Of a stretch of DNA of 46,045 nt, positions 44,461 through 46,045 are shown in pieces; within the stretch, counting starts at the first letter, position 1, and each line of letters begins with the position of its first letter. The stretch lies in contig JANYCC010000027.1 in the NCBI GenBank assembly GCA_025360495.1, positions 1 through 46,045 of the forward strand. The letters run 5' to 3'. Position numbers and translations under genes: made by a program. The stretch is from Verrucomicrobiota bacterium. GTDB taxonomy: Bacteria > Verrucomicrobiota > Verrucomicrobiia > Limisphaerales > UBA9464. The notes beneath the pieces were generated by a model. The model saw only the letters and a list, made by a program, of their open reading frames with translations, was not told the DNA's origin and ran no database searches.

Positions 44461-44501
44461 GAAAACCCACGATTGCCCTGCAATCGTGGGTTTTCTTTTT
44501 T
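44461..44501 (+). terminator. Strong intrinsic terminator
   Basis: A perfect 15-base stem (GAAAACCCACGATTG with CAATCGTGGGTTTTC), loop CCCTG, then six T residues. It is the clearest rho-independent terminator in the window and separates the short transcription unit from the hypothetical gene at 44559. Confidence 0.92.
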
Positions 44502-44558
44502 CCGGGCCGGGCTGCCGGAACTCATCAGCCCCGACAGAACACCAAGAATCATCATCCC

Positions 44559-44900
44559 ATGAAGATACCTCCCTCGAATCCCGAGAATGAACGGGTGAAT
44601 CCCGGTCCGTTCGGCCGGGCACCCGAGCCCGCCAACCTGAATCGCTGGACGGCTGAGACTGAATTGGAAGCCCTGAAGAACCGGTTGTTGCGATCGGAAT
44701 TGCAATCGGCCGAACCCGGGCTGTTGGTGGCATTGCGCCGGGCGGCGAACGAGGCCGCATCGTTGGCGTGGTTGGAACCGCATCCGTTGCTGGTCTTCCC
44801 GACCCTGTTCGGTGAACTGGCCTTGCGGGCCGTCCGACGTCATCAAAAGCAAGGCAACGTGCGGACCCGTTCCGCAGCCTTCCTTCAGGAGGCCGCGTGA
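44559..44900 (+). CDS. Hypothetical helical protein
   Basis: A 113-residue protein I do not recognise. The first 30 residues are Pro/Asn-rich (PSNPENERVNPGPFGRAPEP), followed by helices: ETELEALKNRLLRSELQ, LLVALRRAANEAASLAWLE and LFGELALRAVRRHQK. There is no signal peptide. The amphipathic pattern and lack of antisense-type composition support a real gene. It lies after the strong terminator, so it must have its own promoter or depend on read-through. The function is unknown. Confidence 0.6.
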   Translation: MKIPPSNPENERVNPGPFGRAPEPANLNRWTAETELEALKNRLLRSELQSAEPGLLVALRRAANEAASLAWLEPHPLLVFPTLFGELALRAVRRHQKQGNVRTRSAAFLQEAA

Positions 44901-45015
44901 ACGCTGATGTTCCACGGATCAGCATCCGGTCGGGCGGGCGTGGCCGGGCGGGGATCGGTGCGGATCGCGTCGTGCACGCGGCCCGCACCGATCCCTGCCC
45001 CGGTGGGTGCGGAGG

Positions 45016-45531
45016 TCACCACAGCCGGATGCCCGACTCCTGTCTGATTGGATCGCGAAATGCCCGGGGCACAGGTGGCCCGCCGGAGCCGCGCAATGAA
45101 TCGGGGGCGGAGTAGTCCAGAACCTGCCGTGTCTCGAATGCCATCGCTGCGGGCTGTTCCGGCCTGGTCGTCGGCGCGAACGGGTTGATCAGGTCGGCCA
45201 GCGCGCGCCAAGACCGCTTTTTTTCGAGGTAGCGGCCCGCGGAACCCATCCTTTCCACCGAAATGGGAGGGTCTGTGGCCCGAAGCCCGGACTGGACGGA
45301 GTCTTGATTTTCCTTGGAGAGGTTGCCGGCCCGGAAATCCTGCCGGGCAAGATCCACCAGTGCTTCGGTGGCCGGTCGGGCGAGAAGGGATTGGTCCGGC
45401 CCCGGCGCAATTTCCAAGGTGCCGGCCGGCGGAGTTTTAGTTGGGGATGCACCGGATGCGCCGATTTCGGCCGCATGAGTGCCCAGTCCCACCACCAGGA
45501 CCGCGAGCGACAACTGCGACAACTTTCTCAT
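45016..45531 (-). CDS. Hypothetical exported protein
   Basis: A 171-residue protein with a signal peptide (MRKLSQLSLAVLVVGLGTHA, then AEIGAS) using the ATG at 45531. After a Pro/Thr/Ala-rich linker there is a short helical part (LVDLARQDFRAGNLSKENQD), a basic segment YLEKKRSWRALADLINPFAP and a Pro-rich tail. I know no matching family. It lies 13 bases after the metallo-hydrolase stop, so the two may be co-transcribed. Function unknown. Confidence 0.6.
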   Translation of the reverse strand: MRKLSQLSLAVLVVGLGTHAAEIGASGASPTKTPPAGTLEIAPGPDQSLLARPATEALVDLARQDFRAGNLSKENQDSVQSGLRATDPPISVERMGSAGRYLEKKRSWRALADLINPFAPTTRPEQPAAMAFETRQVLDYSAPDSLRGSGGPPVPRAFRDPIRQESGIRLW

Positions 45532-45544
45532 GGGTACCGTCCTT

Positions 45545-46045
45545 TCAACCAAACCAAGGGTTGTTTTCCTTTTCCTGCGCCACCGTCGTCAATGGGCCGT
45601 GACCAGGACAGATCAAGGTCTCCGGTGGCAGTGAGAATACTTGGTCCCGGATCTTCGACCGCGCAAGGTCCAGATGTTCGCGCGCGCCGCCGATCGAACC
45701 CGCAAAAACGGCATCGCCCACCATCGCCACAAAAGGCGCGTCGTCCGGCCAATTGCCCACGATATAGGTCACGCCGTCCTCGGCATGGCCGGGGGTTTCA
45801 CGGTTGGTGACGCGCAGGCTGCCGAGCATGATGAAATCGTTGGATCGAATACGCTGATCAACAGGTGCGTTGCGGCTGCCCGAGTGCACCCGGGCTTTGG
45901 GGAAACGCGCGCGTACGGGTGCCAGGGCTGCGACATGGTCACCGTGGGAATGGGTGATGAAAATGTGTTTCAGTTGGAGTTGCTCCGGTTCGAGCAGGGA
46001 CAGGATCGCCGACGCATCGAATCCCGTGTCGAACAACGCCGCCTC
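45545..46045 (-). CDS. MBL-fold metallo-hydrolase (partial, runs off the edge)
   Basis: The C-terminal 166 residues of a metallo-beta-lactamase-fold enzyme; the start lies beyond the window. The metal-binding THSHGDH motif is at ITHSHGDHVAAL, with a downstream His in TPGHAEDGVTYIVG, an Asp in MVGDAVFAGSIGG and a final His in ICPGHGPLTTVAQEKE. The upstream DTGFDAS motif is also present. This is the glyoxalase-II/hydroxyacylglutathione-hydrolase-like layout, but the substrate is unknown. Confidence 0.88.
   Translation of the reverse strand, partial: EAALFDTGFDASAILSLLEPEQLQLKHIFITHSHGDHVAALAPVRARFPKARVHSGSRNAPVDQRIRSNDFIMLGSLRVTNRETPGHAEDGVTYIVGNWPDDAPFVAMVGDAVFAGSIGGAREHLDLARSKIRDQVFSLPPETLICPGHGPLTTVAQEKENNPWFG

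Larger units (their letters stand above)
44255..44558. other. Intergenic region carrying a short transcription unit
   Basis: This gap of about 304 bases between the divergent Nudix and hypothetical genes is not empty. It holds a promoter-like pair, a 36-codon frame and a strong terminator, listed separately. The remaining bases (44502-44558) show no feature. Confidence 0.6.

Noticed and set aside
1-46045. CRISPR arrays, insertion sequences, integrases or prophage
   Set aside because: No regularly spaced long repeats, transposase motifs or phage structural genes were seen.

Overview
The window looks like a chromosomal segment of a GC-rich Verrucomicrobiota bacterium, probably of the Pedosphaera/Limisphaera type. 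The evidence is a C-terminal IPDSGST sorting signal (the VPDSG-CTERM type), a very large secreted PVC-type CxxCH heme-binding protein with HEAT-like repeats, a DUF4337 protein, and a secreted PKD-domain metalloprotease. I see no phage, integrase, insertion sequence, CRISPR array, rRNA or tRNA. The first gene is complete and the last gene runs off the right edge.

Left part (1-13.3 kb): a secreted PKD metalloprotease; a small hypothetical gene; a large GHMP-kinase/UDPGP-type nucleotidyltransferase fusion; a minus-strand phospholipid cluster (pgsA and pgpA, preceded by DUF4337 and a membrane protein); a zinc-ribbon protein; 6-phosphogluconolactonase; a CrtC/AttH lipocalin-like secreted protein; and an SDR oxidoreductase. 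A possible structured RNA lies at about 9.76-9.89 kb.

Middle (13.3-24.1 kb): a minus-strand run of four genes. The first encodes a double-AAA+ ClpA/ClpC-like protein with an N-terminal HEAT-like region and a C-terminal module that I read as a degenerate class I release factor (RF2-like, without GGQ). The next encodes the C-terminal two thirds of release factor 3 without its GTPase domain. These are followed by a LolD-like ATPase and an FtsX-type permease. The first two are the most interesting content of the window: they look like a translation-linked unfoldase system assembled from release-factor parts. A secreted GH20-like protein is divergent from them, and rpsB-tsf follows.

Right part (24.3-46 kb): a NitT/TauT-type ABC ATPase with a fused double permease but no binding protein; a CheB-CheR-PAS hybrid whose CheB catalytic His is Arg; a histidine phosphatase downstream of the large heme-binding protein; a DUF4097 beta-repeat protein; an HD-domain protein; a membrane-fused spermidine-synthase-like protein divergent from a radical SAM / fold-III PLP decarboxylase pair; a VPDSG-CTERM protein; a CBM48 mini-protein behind a sigma-54-type promoter; tadA and a Nudix hydrolase in an overlapping pair; a short promoter-to-terminator transcription unit with a 36-codon ORF; two small hypothetical genes; and a partial metallo-beta-lactamase-fold hydrolase.

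Many starts were moved downstream of the longest ORF, because the extra N-termini are Arg/Pro-rich, overlap neighbours, or hide an obvious signal peptide or domain start. All functional calls come from reading motifs by eye; no database search was possible.
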